DNA of 64,000 nt, from the NCBI GenBank assembly GCA_945643635.1, contig CALZFC010000080.1, forward strand, positions 1,790,001 through 1,854,000, in the 5' to 3' direction. The notes beneath the pieces are model-generated. The model saw nothing but the letters and a program-made list of their open reading frames with translations, was not told where the DNA came from and did no database searches. Of the stretch, positions 1 to 12,100 are shown one piece after another (position 1 is the stretch's first letter; every line of letters starts with the position of its first letter). Both the position numbers and the translations under genes were made by a program. The stretch is from Allodiplogaster sudhausi. Taxonomy: Eukaryota > Nematoda > Chromadorea > Rhabditida > Diplogasteridae.

Positions 1-103
1 TGTAGGGAAGTGAGAGGGAGAGAGAGCGAGAGAGAGAGAGAGAGAGACAGCGAGAGAGAGCTAGAGAGTGTGAGAGATAGAGCTAGAGAAAGAGAGATAT
101 AGC

Positions 104-142
<39 letters not shown>
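1..142. repeat. (GA)n microsatellite
   Basis: The window opens with an interrupted GA array of about 140 bases. Further purine-rich sequence continues in patches to about 840. I see no gene in 143-1128. Open frames here that translate as runs of Leu-Ser or Arg-Glu are repeat artefacts. Confidence 0.9.
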
Positions 143-143
<1 letters not shown>

Positions 144-1068
144 GAGCGGGAGAGTTCAGAACAAAGTAACAAACCCTGCAAGAGAGGATGCAAGACTCTA
201 ATCTAGCCCCAAGGCATTCCACCGACCTCAAAAAATTTGAAATTTGTTCCGTAGAATTCTTGGCGTCATTGGCTTCTTCCATTAAAGAGAACGTCTGACC
301 AGAGGAGTTGAACCAGAAGGAAAAGGGTAACAACATGTTCATGAACTGTGAGGGAGACAGGCACTCTTGCAGGAAATGCCAATGGGATTAAGGGATAAAG
401 AAGGCAGCGAGCAAGGTAGAGATGGAGAAAAGAGACGGAGGGATCGGAGAGAGGGACAGGGAGAGAAGAGGAGAGAGTAGAATAAAGAAAGGACAAAGAG
501 GAGGGATGGAGAAACAAGATAATAGAGTCAAGTGGCGAGACGACAAAAGCGTACGAAGAAGTAGACAGAACAAGCAACTCGACTCAATTACGAGAGGATG
601 AACTCGTGAGAGATTTGAGAGAGGCGGAGAAACAACAAGGCAAAGAAGCATAGAATATCAGCTTAGGAAAACACTTTTACTACATATTATGCCTTTATGG
701 ATGTGAGCTAACCAATAGAGTGGACAGCAACGTGACAAAATGGGATTGAAAGATAGAGAGATCGAGAGAGCAAGAGAGAAAGAGAGAGTGCGGGAGAGCG
801 AGAGAGAACAAGTAAGATAGGAGAGCGAGGGCGCGAAGTATACACTTCAGACAAAACTAGAGAAAAATGCGTAGTATGCATATATGTAGTTATTTCCGCC
901 TGGTTGCACAATGCATAATTCAATTTGTTCTGCATACATATTGTACATGTCTAAACAACATCAAACAAACGTTAAACAAATTCTACTCGCAGCAAAATGG
1001 GAAAAACCATAAGAGATAGATGGATGGGGATGGATAGACAACAACTACATAGACTGAGAGAGAAAGGC

Positions 1069-1111
<43 letters not shown>

Positions 1112-1128
1112 GGAAAGAAAATACTGAC

Positions 1129-1650
1129 CTTGAGAAGTTGTTGTCGCATGTTTTCGTTGACGGGAACACATGGCCCGTCCTCTCCCATCACGAGAGCAGG
1201 GAGGACTTCGACTTGGGGCGGCTTCTTCTTCCTCAGCTTCTTCCTCATCGTCCTCGTGGGCAGGGCAGCGACCGGCGGATGAATTTCATCGTCCTCACTT
1301 TCATCCGATCTTCCCATCTTCCCAAGATGTTGGTCTCCTGGAAAGAAGTAATCGATAAATATACAGACAATAGAATAACGACGCAAAACATAAAAGAGAA
1401 AAAAATGAACTAGCCATTAAGATCTCCTGGCAATCTGCCAAGTCCGCCGTGCTCTTGCAGATCAGCCATCTCGGCCAGCTTATTCACATCGGCTCCACTC
1501 AGATCGGGCAACAAAAGAATGAGACGAGCCAAGTACGAGACGATCATCGCGAGTGTGGGCATAGGAGGGAAGGGTCAGGGTCCCGCCACGATTACTAAGG
1601 GACACACACCGATGCAGTAGTTGAAGCCGTCTGCTGCTCCAGGAGGCGGG
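1129..1650 (-). CDS. Candidate exons of an unidentified protein (minus strand)
   Basis: Three stretches on the minus strand look coding, but I could not join them into a verified gene. The clearest is 1337..1129, with a good CAG acceptor and an AAG|GTCAG donor. It contains GKMGRSDESEDDEIHPP, a basic MRKKLRKKKPP patch and ends in NMRQQLLK. Upstream, about 1556..1418, a frame reads DLSGADVNKLAEMADLQEHGG. It would join in phase only through a GC donor (AATG|GCTAG). A third stretch near 1650..1613 reads DEAPPPGAADGFNYCI. The intron after 1129 holds a CT array in the sense direction. No family recognised. It could also be a decayed gene. Confidence 0.3.
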
Positions 1651-1656
1651 GCTTCA

Positions 1657-2660
1657 TCGAGGAGAGGGGAGGGAGAGCGCGAGAGAGACAGAGAGAGACA
1701 GAGAGAGACAGATAGAGAGAGAGAGGGAGTGCGACACAGAGAGGGAGAGAATGCAGATGATGAGTGAGATGGTGAATGAGAGAGCAGAGGATGAGAAAAA
1801 AGAATAAAAGTAAAAAAAAAAGAAAAAAAGAAAGAATGAATAAGGGTGGTGATGAAAGGTGGAATAGAAGGTGAAGAATGTAGAGACGAAAGTCATTCTT
1901 GAAGTGTGAGACGGATGAAGAAATGAGCGACATTGTTACTGCACTTGTCTAACCGCAATCCTCGATTCCCAGTTAGAAGAGATTGTCTGTACTTTCTAAT
2001 GTCTTAGATCAGCTCTTCTTTCGCCCTTGCTTACTTAATCTGATCGTACTTCTTCCTTCCATCACTACGTATTTTCCCTCTCTCCATTGAGAGCACTTAT
2101 TTTTCCCGCCAGGTTCTCGCCATCGTAAATTATTTTTGTAAATCCTCAAGTCAACGTTAGTTGAAGGATTAATAATCCTCCATCTCTCTCTCTCTCTCTC
2201 TGTTTCAATATCCCTCGATCTCTCTCTCTCTGTTTCAATATCCCTCGATCTCTCTCTCTCTGTTTCTATCTCTCTCAGCCTCTCAATGTTTAATTGTTTA
2301 ATTGTTTATCTACATCTTTTAAGGATGTGACGACACAAAGACATGAAAATTAAGATCAAATGAAAGAGATGTCCAAGCAGCGTGAGAAGGGGGAGGGAGA
2401 GGGATACAGTAGCCACGGTGGTCCTCTGCTCGGGTGAAGCGTAACCCGGATTTGGGGTGGATCAGGTCACAAGGGCTGGCAAGGCCCATTACCAGTGTGC
2501 ACTGAGGAGGGTGCATCTCAGAGGAACCACCGCACTTGCTGTATGGGGAGAGTGGAAGGTGACTGGGGAGATAAGGTAGTGTCTCTGTATCTCTCTTTTA
2601 TCTCTCTCTCTCTCTATCTCTCTCTCTCTATCTATCTCTCTCTCTATCTCTCTCTCTCTA

Positions 2661-2706
<46 letters not shown>

Positions 2707-3200
2707 TATCTCTCTCTCTCTCTCTGTGCAGTTAGTTGATATTTAGATGTAGCATATTTAGAGAGCGGTAAGATAGACAGCGATGATCTCTAGGTTAAAT
2801 GGCAGTATTATATAAATATAAGTACTATTCTGAGTAACATATAATTATAAAAATTATAGTTCTAGATGCAGAGGAAGGAATTGCAAGATTGTTGTATGTG
2901 CGTGTCGTGATTTTAGTGTAAGTTCGCGACCGTGTATTCATAACACGACAAATATAATTTCTGTGATTTCCACAGCGAATTTGAACGGTGAATCGTCATC
3001 ATTTCCACGGTTCTTACTAACGCTGGAAGAAATTTGTTTATATTTAACTTTTTACTTTGTACATAAAGTTTGCTATTGCTTTTTACGATTACGCGGCGGT
3101 CTATCCTTGCTCTTTGCATTACTCAGAGAATAACGGCAATCATCGGGAGTTTTTTTTTCAGCTACGAGTTTTGTGCTGATTTTTACGCCAGTTTGTAAGG
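1657..3200. other. Intergenic, microsatellite-rich
   Basis: No convincing gene. It holds a GA tract (1671-1755), an A-rich tract, CT tracts with a short duplicated block ending TCAATATCCCTCGATCTC (2178-2280), and a CT/ATCT array (2588-2726). A T-rich acceptor-like site ending in CAG at about 3161 precedes the USP14 start by about 40 bases and could be a spliced-leader acceptor. Confidence 0.7.
2588..2726. repeat. (CT)n / (ATCT)n microsatellite
   Basis: An array of CT dinucleotides regularly interrupted by TATCTATC units, about 140 bases long. Confidence 0.9.
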
Positions 3201-6200
3201 ATGGTGAACATTAATGTGAAGTGGGGCAAGGAGAAATTGTCTGTGGACGTGGACATGAATGAGCCTCCCCTGCTGCTGAAGTCGCAGCTCTTCGCCCTGA
3301 CCGGAGTGGCTCCGGATCGACAGAAGGTGGTCATCAAGGTCAGACCTTCATCGGCTTTCCCTCCTTTTTCAACTCATCCCATGCTGTGCAAGCAGTTTGC
3401 AATACGAGTCCATTTTGTGAATATATGCTTAAACTTAAATTGTCTTTTTTTCAAAGGAACGACGTTCGCTGATGACTTTGATTACTATGTGAAGAAATGC
3501 AGAGGAAATGTGATTTTAGTGCTTTATTTTTAACTAAAAGCTTAACTCTTTCCTCTTGAATAACTGCAGGGGCGCACCCTTGGGGACGAATCGTGGAATG
3601 GCATTGCACTGGCAGAGGGCGCCCTTGTCATGATGATGGGCAGCTCCACCGCTATTCCAGAGAAGCCGGGGAGCGCTGCAAAGGACACAGCAGCAGAAGG
3701 TTGCTTGCTTTCTCTCTTTCTCTCTTGCCTCACTCTTCTTTAAGACATTGTTTGCTCAAACTTATATGAAGAAAAACGATAATTCCATGAGGTTGCATGG
3801 ATCTAGTTTTGCTGCCAAAACGGAATAACAAGTGAATTGTCGGAAGGAATAAGGTACATTTTCAGTGTTTTTATTCTGTCTAAGCGTTTTTGTAGCGCAT
3901 TCTGAAGCTTAGTCCACAGCGTTTTTTTTCAGCTTCATTATAATACGCGCTTGAAAGTTTAGGAGAGCACTTGTTTGGTATCCAAAGAGCTCATAAAGTC
4001 ATTTAGTTACTTTAGAAGTACCCCTTAAATTGCTTCATTTCCTTTCCCTTCTTCAGCTGTATTCTAGGCGGTGCTGATGGAGAGAAGAAGCCTGCGAAGC
4101 TACCGATAGGTCTCCGCAACGTCGGCAACACTTGTTATCTCAATTCGGTCATCCAGAGTCTCAAGGTACTTTCCCTTGGTTTCGCGTTCAAATATTCTCC
4201 ATTAGTGGTGTCTTCCGAAAATTAAAAAAATTGATCTTGTCGTAATCGTCTTCGTCGCCAAGGACATTGCATTGCAGAATTGTTTTAAGTAGAAATAATG
4301 TAAGCGTTTCTATTGTCTTCTGTCTTAGACGGTGCCGGTGCTGAAAACGGCACTCCGCCAGTGGTCGCTGCCGCCCAGCCAGCCCGCTGGGCCCGATGTC
4401 AAGATTGCGCAGTCCATGAAGAATGTGATCGAGGAGTTGGACAGGCCGAGCAGAGTTGCAGAGGACGCTGTCATTCCATTCGGCATTCTCCAGGCATGGA
4501 TATCCGCTCTTCTTATCCCTCAAGCCATACATAGATATGAATTACCTTGAACACGACTCATAATTTTCGCCTGAAAACATTTGATTTTAATGCATTGATG
4601 AGTTGGTTAACGATGAAATATTCTCATTGGATCGGAATATCCTGCTTTTAGCATAATATTGAACTAATAAATCGGTTCTATGTAGTAATCACACCGGAGC
4701 TCGTTTCGTATTTAGTTATTTCTGTTTGCGGCTAGAGTGCTTGGTAGAATGAGTTCTGATAATGATAAGCAGTAATTCCGTTTGCAGTCCCTCCACGCCG
4801 TGCTTCCTCAGTTCGCCTCTCGCTCTCCCCAGGGACAACTCCAGCAGCAGGATGCCAACGAGTGCTTCGCAGAGTTGCAGAGACTCACCCTCGACGGACT
4901 CAGCAGGGCAGCCGTTCAGGGTACGTGCAGTATAGCAATATATTTTGATGCCGAGTAATAACAAACAAGTCATGAATTTTGGGTAAATGGTATTAATTTT
5001 TACCTTTTAATTCTTTTTTATTCCGAAATTGAAATGCTGTAGGGTCGACAAAGGTCTCCGAGTACTTCCGAGGTCGCTACGCTGTGACGCTGAAGAATCT
5101 GGAGTCGGAAGAAGAAGCTCTGAGCCATACCACTGAAGACTTCTTCCAGGCATCAATCCAGTTTTCCTAAATTCTTATATTCTTTATGCTCCTTTACTAG
5201 CTGAATCTCGGAAAAGTTTGTCCTCAATTGAGTATACAGTAATCTTTAGCTGTCGTGTTTCCTGAGTGTGGATGTCAAGTATATCCAGACGGGAATCAAG
5301 GAGAAGCTGACCGAGGAGATTGAGAAGATGAGTCAATCCCTGCAGCGGAACTGCAAGTACGAGAAGAAGGTCAGCGGGTTCTTTTTATTCTGAATATTTT
5401 GTTATTTTTAATTATTTTTTAAATTTCTTTGCATCCCGTGCCTTTAAAAAAAATTAATTTACCAGACATATTTTTGCTAACCCGCTATATTTAGACAAAA
5501 GGTTCCTTTGGAGCAAACATCGAAATTGTATTCTTCCAGGCAATGATCGACCGCCTTCCCTCGTATCTTTCTGTTCAAATGGTCCGCTTCTTCTACAAGT
5601 CGTCGGCAGCAGTCAGTCCCCTTCTATTTCTATACTTTTTATTTCGACTGAAGGAGAAGAATGAGAGTTGTCATGGAAAGAGGACCGAAATACAATGCTT
5701 CCCCTGAATGTGGTCTATTGGCATGTGGATCTTAATTCGAAAGTCTAGCCCATTCATTATGACGACTTCCACCTAACTCTGTGAATGTTGAGGTGAACGC
5801 TAAGATCCTGAAGGACATCAAGTTCCCGTTGACCCTCGACCTGTTCGATGTCTGCACCCCCGCACTCCAGGAAAGACTTCGGCCCCAGAGGGATGCCTTC
5901 AAGGTCTCATTCTTGTCTCTTTACTCTCTAAACACTTCTCACTTTGTCACGCATACATCTGCTATAGTTTTGTTCCGTTGAAAATAGGGTTGATAATTAT
6001 TCTTGTTTTTTTTATCTAACTAAATGAGGATATAAAAATATAAGCATGGCTTAGGAAATGGAAGACGCTCGCCTGGAACGTCTGAGAGAAGCGAAGTTGG
6101 ATGGAAGAGATGCGAAGGAAGTGGACGAGGAGATCGAGAAGGCGGAGGCAGAGCAGCCCTTCTCTTTCGACGACGACCCGGGCAGCAACAACTCGGGATT

Positions 6201-6799
6201 CTATGATCTACAGGTTACTTTCTTTTTCATTTTATATAGTGCGCTATTAATCTTGTTTATAATGATTGGCTCTCTTTTCCGGGTTCTTTGCTTTTTGAAT
6301 CTCTCGGTTTCTTGTAGCATATGCAGTTTAAGCTCTCTTTTCTATCCCCTCTCCTTTAACTAAATTCATTATCTTTCTATCTTTTTCTCTCTCCAGGCAG
6401 TGATTACACACAAGGGTCGTTCCTCTGACTCTGGCCACTACGTTGCCTGGGTTCGTCTGAAGGGCGACCAGTGGGCCATGTGCGATGACGACGAAGTTCA
6501 TCCTGTCAACTCTGAGCAGGTCATTTTATTTCTTTTAGAAACAAAAATTTCTCTGAAAGAAAATATCAACCGAAATGCCTTGCTTATCTGACAAGAACTG
6601 AGTTACTTTTCTGTTTCAAGATGAACCATTAATAGCATGGCTTCCACAGATTCTGAAGCTGTCGGGAGGCGGCGACTGGCACTGCGCGTACGTTCTTCTG
6701 TACGGACCACGCCGTCTCTACAAAGTGGAGAAGAAGAGCGAGGAGATCCCGGCTGTAGCACCCGCAACCACTGCCGAGAATGTCCCCATGGAGAACTAG
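3201..6799 (+). CDS. USP14: USP14, proteasome-associated ubiquitin hydrolase
   Basis: Cysteine protease that trims ubiquitin chains on substrates docked at the 26S proteasome; it binds the base through its ubiquitin-like domain. Twelve exons, all in phase: 3201-3338, 3570-3699, 4068-4165, 4329-4493, 4788-4920, 5043-5149, 5250-5369, 5540-5611, 5793-5903, 6055-6213, 6397-6519, 6650-6799, giving 501 residues (human about 494). Residues 1-75 are the ubiquitin-like domain (KWGKEKL, QLFALTGV). The Cys box NVGNTCYLNS puts the nucleophile at Cys111. QQQDANECF and the His box SGHYVAWV (His425) follow, then LSGGGDWHCAYVLLYGPRR. Introns 4 and 6 start with GC (CAG|GCAT) and intron 8 ends in TTGAG. The gene appears intact. 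The ATG at 3201 is the only start in frame before the conserved block. DHDDS follows 510 bases downstream on the same strand. Confidence 0.97.
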
Positions 6800-7308
6800 G
6801 AGGGAGAGGAGTGATACAGTACCCTGCCTTGTCCGTGTGAGACCAGCCAAGCCGTTCCTCCCTCCCTTAAAATTCCCTCACTGCTTGCTTATCATGTCCA
6901 ATACCTCTGCCCTCCCTCTGATCCCTGCAATTGTTCTACCGTATCCATGCTCCCCGAGTTGCGTTACCGTATTCCGATGATATCTCGGATTGACTGACGG
7001 ATACGATGTTTGCACGTTTTGACCCGTTTCTTTACTCTAATTGTATGAATATAAATTAAAGAGCAATTAGTTATTTATTTTAAATCCTTCGGCGTGCTAT
7101 TGAAACGTGTTGATTGAATTCATCTAAGTGTCAATGTGAAACCGACACTCTCATTTCATGATAAAAGTAGCTGTTTGCCCTGAAAAGGATAAAGTGATAA
7201 ATGCCAATGGGATTTCACAGAAAATGTGAATCGGTTGAGAACCGAGGATTCAGTGAATATCTTGTCATATGGTGTTCCTGAACTTTGACCAGACTATTCT
7301 GTAGGAAG
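6800..7308. other. Intergenic between USP14 and DHDDS
   Basis: This must hold the USP14 3' UTR and the DHDDS promoter or 5' UTR. It is AT-rich from 7030. I see no gene or repeat. Confidence 0.7.
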
Positions 7309-10300
7309 ATGAGTGCCCCGGCTACCTGTCGAGTGGAGAGCACTGTATCGACGGAGCCCGGCGATTCGTGGTGGGACCATGCGGAGTGGGCGTGGTGGCA
7401 TTCTCTGATGCTCAAGGTTCTCAAGCTGAATGGCCCACTTCCCAGGTGAGCAGAGCTGTCTTCTATTGAACGGAGGAACAATAGATTATCCCCTTTTCCA
7501 GGCATGTCGCTTTTGTTATGGATGGGAATCGGAGATATGCGAGATGCAATCAGATGGGAAGCGTGTTGAGGGGGCATGAATGCGGATTCAAGCAGCTCAC
7601 TAAGGTATGGGAAGGAATGAGGAAGGAAGGGAAGTATATAAGTACATTGTTGGAGGAAATGGAGAACATCTATTCTCGTTCATTCTGTTTGGGGGGGAGA
7701 CTTCTTTATTCTGTTTTTGTAGCAGGTCGTATTTACCAGATGTAGGTGCCGGAGTAGTAGAGTCAAAACAGAGGGGGGGAGGCGATTATTAATTAATCTT
7801 TTCGCAGATCTTGGAGTGGTGTTCCCGATTCGGCGTTGTCGAAGTGACAGTCTACGCCTTCTCCATTGAGAACTTCAAGCGAAGTCCCGAAGAGGTTTCT
7901 GGAGTTTTACTCACAGCCCTTTCATCATCAACGATTTCTCGTATGTTCAGTACGATTACAAACTTTTCTTCTTTCAGGTAAATGGACTAATGGAGCTCGC
8001 TGAACAGAAGTTTGCGTTACTTCTGGAAGACAGGTTTGTATTAACACTTTGTTGGCTTTCATATTCCCCTTTAATATTTCATCATCTAATAAAACTCTTT
8101 GCAATATTGTTTGAAATCTTACGTAACAATCATACAACTGCAATTACAAGTGTAATTGATTGGATATTCCTGATTTGACGCAGAGAGCGGCTGGAAGAGA
8201 AGCAGATTCGCTTCCGCTTTCTGGGCAACACTTCCCTCCTTTCGCCGAAACTACGTCTACTTGTCGCGAAGATTGAACTGGAGACAAGTCACTTTGAGAA
8301 GTGAGAACAATTTGCTCCGTTCACTCCTCATCATTCTCAGTTTATATTCCTCTGTTCATTTCATTTATTGTAATCACAAAAGTATCTCCATTTTGCAGTG
8401 GAACTGTAAATGTGTGCATGCCGTACTCATCGACAGATGAGATGGCCCGCGCAGTCGAGGCAATTCGACAAGGAAGACAACTCGGACTCATCCAGGAGAA
8501 GCAGGTTGGCGTTCTATTCAAATGTGCAAGAGAAAACCTTGACAACATTTAATGATTTCCCGGGAAGCCTTGTTCTCCCGAACCCATTTGGATGCTGATG
8601 GTGAGAGAAAGACGAGTCGTGTTGGCATTCCGTCTTTATTGTAGTGGTTGCGAGTGGAAGGGAAGGGACGAGTGAGTGAGTGAGTGGAAGAGCTCAGACG
8701 GGCGCAGCCGACTCCTCCTGAACCCCTTCCTCCTTCCCTCCACAGATGTGCCAGACCGTAGCCAGGAGGGTCTCGGGGAACTTGAAGATGCCCAGCTCAG
8801 AGGAGGCGACCAGAGAAGTCAATTCAGAAGGGGAAGACGAGGACGATGCCATCTCCAGCATCTTCAAGCACAATGAGATGGAATGAACCATTGCCATCTC
8901 CTTGTTTCCACCTCGCAAGTTCACGAGCTATGGGTGGATTTGTAATGTTCAGCCGACCTGAATGGCGAGGTCTTCGTCCTGAACGCCGAGGTACTCGTCG
9001 AAGAGGTCGTTCAGCTTCTGCAGACTCTTAGTGGAAGCTGAGGAGAGCGAGGGAAGCGGAGGAGAGGGCAGAGCAGTGCTCTCAGGAAGGACCTTTAAGG
9101 ACAAACTTTTTCTAATTGCTCATCCTCCTCTGAGCTCAATGAGGAAACGATGACCTTCTCAATGTTAGCCTCGCTCTTCTCCTCCTCGCTGACGGAGAGA
9201 GGAGCTTTGACTGCCCGAGAAGAATGGACCTTCGGAGCAACGACGCGGATCTTGAAGAGATGCCCGAGGGGAGCGGCGCGGAAGAGAGCAGCCAAAGAGA
9301 AGTGGCGGTGACTCTTAGAGGGAGGAGTTAAGGGAGGAGCATGGGGGGTCCAAGACCGACCAAGAGAGAAGCGCCGTCCATCTCGGCAATGTGGTCGGAA
9401 GGGACGAAGCCCGCCGTGGCTGCCAGTCCGCCCGGCGCGAGTCGCTTCACGAAGCAGCGGCCACTCGAATTGTCCGCGATTGTGATCCCCAGCTGGCTGC
9501 AACTTCCAGAATAATTACTGTGTGCGAAAGTTTGAATTTAAGAATAGTTTCTGCTTCCAATGCTCCGTTGTTCGACCGGCTCGAGCTTTTCTCTCATACT
9601 TCATGATATGAGAATATGAAATGCCCGACGTATTTGTCTTTTTGAGCGTGATCTCGCGGCTCTGGCCAGCGAGATGAATGAAGAGAGTGTGAGAGGACGA
9701 GGAAGCAGATGATAGCACAGCCAGCACCTGCAATTGTCGATCGCATTTTTGCATTTTGCTCAGAGAAGGGGCGGTTGGGAGAGCGGAAGAAAGCAGGTAC
9801 TTGGATTGGAGAAGTCAAGATGTTTCATTTTCCACAGTAAACTTGGCTTTTCGTCAGCATAGCATACTGTAGTCTTCGCGATGAGAAGCGAAGTAATGAG
9901 TAACCTTGGCCATGTCGGCGTGCGGAGTGTCGAGTGTGCAATAGAGAATCTCATCGGCCGAGGAGATCCCCGAGAATGAGTCGGCTGCTTCCTGAAGGGA
10001 ATTTCTTTAAAAATAATTCTTTAAAAAATTGTAAATAGTGTTTTCCACCAGAGAGTAACAGGGTTGCCTGATGGTATTCCAGAGTAGGCTGGGCAAGGTG
10101 AAATGGGGTCGAAAAACAGGGTGGGGTAGTTAACCTATTTTTTCCTCTTTCTCTCGCTTCTTGAATAAAGTATCCGAATTCGTGTAAGAAAATATCTTAA
10201 AAAAGACATAGTGGGATAATTCAGTGGCAACCAAAACAGGGATGAGTGCCAGAATTCGGCAAACGTATTATTCGCTGTATTTATACTATAGAGGTGCGGC

Positions 10301-11030
10301 TAGATTTCTCGCGATCCAATTGTGGAAACACCGGCCTTGTAGAGGTGCTTGAAGTCGGAGATTCCGAAGAAAAGGACGGCAGGGGCTCTCTGTGGATCAC
10401 TGATGGATTCGTGGGCGAGTTGACAGCGGAGAGTGAAGCCGGGGGAGGACGGAGCGGAGTGGGGGTGGGGATCGGAGAGACGACGACCACGGGAACGGGA
10501 ACGGCCACGGGAGCGAGAGCGAGAACGGGAACGACCACGAGTAGGCATCGGGGACGAAGAGAAGTGGGAGAGCCGACCGAGCACGGTCGAGGGTCAGAAG
10601 AGTAGTGATGGAAGTTGGAGCAATCAGCTCACATCAATACATGTGAAAGCAGATCGCATTAGAATACCCTTAATTGCGCACTTTTATATTGCACGTTAAT
10701 ATTGAAAATGAAAAAAACTTTGTTTTTTTTTATTGAGATCTCCGAGTGGCTGATCAGCCGCTGCTTGGACACCGCGGATTCTTCTGATCCTGATCTTCTC
10801 ATTCGAACGAGTGGAGAACGGAGACTCAGCGACTTCCTGCTCTGGCAGGTTTGGAATCAATGCTATTTCTAGCAACTCATTTCCTCTCTTTTGCCTATTT
10901 TACTTTGAGCACTCGTTTCTTTCTCTCACTGTCTTACACTCTCTCCCTCCCTTTCTCGCTTCCCTCTCTCTCTCTCTCTCTCTCCCTTTCTCGCTTCTCT
11001 CTCTCTCTCTCTCTCCCTCCCTTTCTCGCT

Positions 11031-11076
<46 letters not shown>

Positions 11077-11223
11077 TCCCTCCCTCCCTTTCTCGCTTCT
11101 CTCTCTCCCTCCCTTTCTCGCTTCTCTCTCTCTCTCCCTTTCTCGCTTCTCTCTCTCTCTCTCACTCTCTCCCTCCCTCCCTTTCTCGCTTCTCTCTCTC
11201 TCTCTCCCTCCCTCCCTTTCTCG

Positions 11224-11259
<36 letters not shown>

Positions 11260-12100
11260 CCTTTCTCGCTTCCCTCTCTCTCTCTCACTCTCTCCCTCCT
11301 CCCTTTCTCGCTTCTCTCTTTCTCTCCTTCCCTTTCTCGCTTCTCTCTCTCTCTCTCTCTCTCCCTCCCTTTCTCGCTTCCCTCTCTCTCTCTCTCTCAC
11401 TCTCTCCCTCCCTCCCTTTCTCGCTTCTCTCTCTCTCTCTCTCTCTCTCCTTCCCTTTCTCGCTTCTCTCTCTCTCTCTCTCCCTTCCTTTCTCTCTTCC
11501 CTCTCTCTCTCTCTGTCTGATTCCAGGCGAACAAGACTCATCTCTACTTCGACCCTGTGCTGTGGCCCGACTTCTCCTTCTCCAACCTCTGCCGCGCTGT
11601 CCATTCGTACCAATACAACTACATTTCAGTGCAGGTATGAAGAAAGAATTTCATTGGTTTTTTATATTTATTTATCTGCATTTACAGCGAATTATGTGAT
11701 AGAGAAGAAAACTACGATCATTTAAAATGATGGGGGTTGCTTTGCCATTGTTAAAATTTAATAATTAAATTATATTTCTTTATCCCTAAACTGCCTTACA
11801 AGATAAGCAATTGTTGAGATAAACTTTTACATAACCCATGTTTCTGCTCCTCTAATAGTTAGTTTAATTTTGAGCCAGGTGGAAATGCTTTGTGTAATGA
11901 TGAACGAAAATAAAAAAAAAAATTCCCAGAAAATGGCTGCATCGGTGAGCCCGCCAGAGCCGGCGGAAGAAGAGAAGGCAGCATTGCAGCCTTTTCTCTC
12001 CTGGCATAGGGACAACCGAGTCAAACTACTGGAGGAATACTCAAAGTGGAAGGAATCGGAGGAAGAGGATACGGTAGACTCTAACACCAGAATTGAGTGA
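7309..12100 (+). CDS. DHDDS: Dehydrodolichyl diphosphate synthase subunit (cis-prenyltransferase)
   Basis: Catalytic subunit that adds isopentenyl units in cis to farnesyl diphosphate on the ER membrane, making the dolichol precursor for N-glycosylation. Nine exons in phase: 7309-7445, 7502-7604, 7808-7894, 7978-8033, 8184-8300, 8399-8504, 10738-10848, 11527-11634, 11879-12100, encoding 348 residues (human 333). The signature [13 protein letters not shown] carries catalytic Asp53. [11 protein letters not shown] and [15 protein letters not shown] (225-239) follow, the latter with the Arg and Ser that bind the homoallylic diphosphate. The C-terminal 70 residues are charged and poorly conserved. 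Intron 6 is 2.2 kb, ends in TTGAG and contains a whole GIPC gene on the other strand. Intron 7 carries a 580-base pyrimidine tract. The NUS1-type partner is not in this window. Confidence 0.96.
8694..10548 (-). CDS. GIPC: GIPC family PDZ adaptor, nested antisense in DHDDS intron 6
   Basis: GIPC proteins link membrane receptors to myosin VI on endosomes. Seven exons on the minus strand join in phase: 10548-10330, 9991-9905, 9727-9630, 9496-9361, 9313-9107, 9017-8958, 8861-8694, giving about 324 residues (human GIPC1 333). The N-terminal GH1 block reads [11 protein letters not shown], then [16 protein letters not shown]. The PDZ domain (about 134-215) has [11 protein letters not shown] and [11 protein letters not shown]. 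The myosin-VI-binding GH2 region has [18 protein letters not shown] and [18 protein letters not shown]. The N-terminus is an unusual Arg-Ser/Arg-Gly repeat (about residues 4-23). The intron between exons 4 and 5 is only 47 bases. The boundary between exons 1 and 2 has two in-frame solutions differing by a couple of residues. The whole gene lies inside one DHDDS intron. Confidence 0.9.
10936..11515 (+). repeat. Polypyrimidine minisatellite in DHDDS intron 7
   Basis: About 580 bases of almost pure C and T on the sense strand. It is built of repeated units of the form CTCTCTCCCTCCCTTTCTCG followed by CTTC or CTTCC, with (CT)n of variable length between units. It ends a few bases before the exon 8 acceptor TTCCAG. 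Confidence 0.9.

Noticed and set aside
2430..2520. U1 snRNA-like segment (GGCCCATTACC with a TGCAC/GTGCA stem)
   Set aside because: No 5' ACTTACCT and no Sm site or matching stems nearby; the similarity is confined to one short stem.
8745..8885. Plus-strand frame [14 protein letters not shown]... as an alternative DHDDS end or separate exon
   Set aside because: It is the exact reverse of the last GIPC exon, whose minus-strand reading matches the GH2 domain.
10811..11725. Long open frames translating as SLSLSL... or RERERE... on both strands
   Set aside because: They are six-frame artefacts of CT/GA arrays lying inside introns. The same applies at 20.1-22.0, 27.6-29.7, 40.9-41.1 kb and the start of the window.
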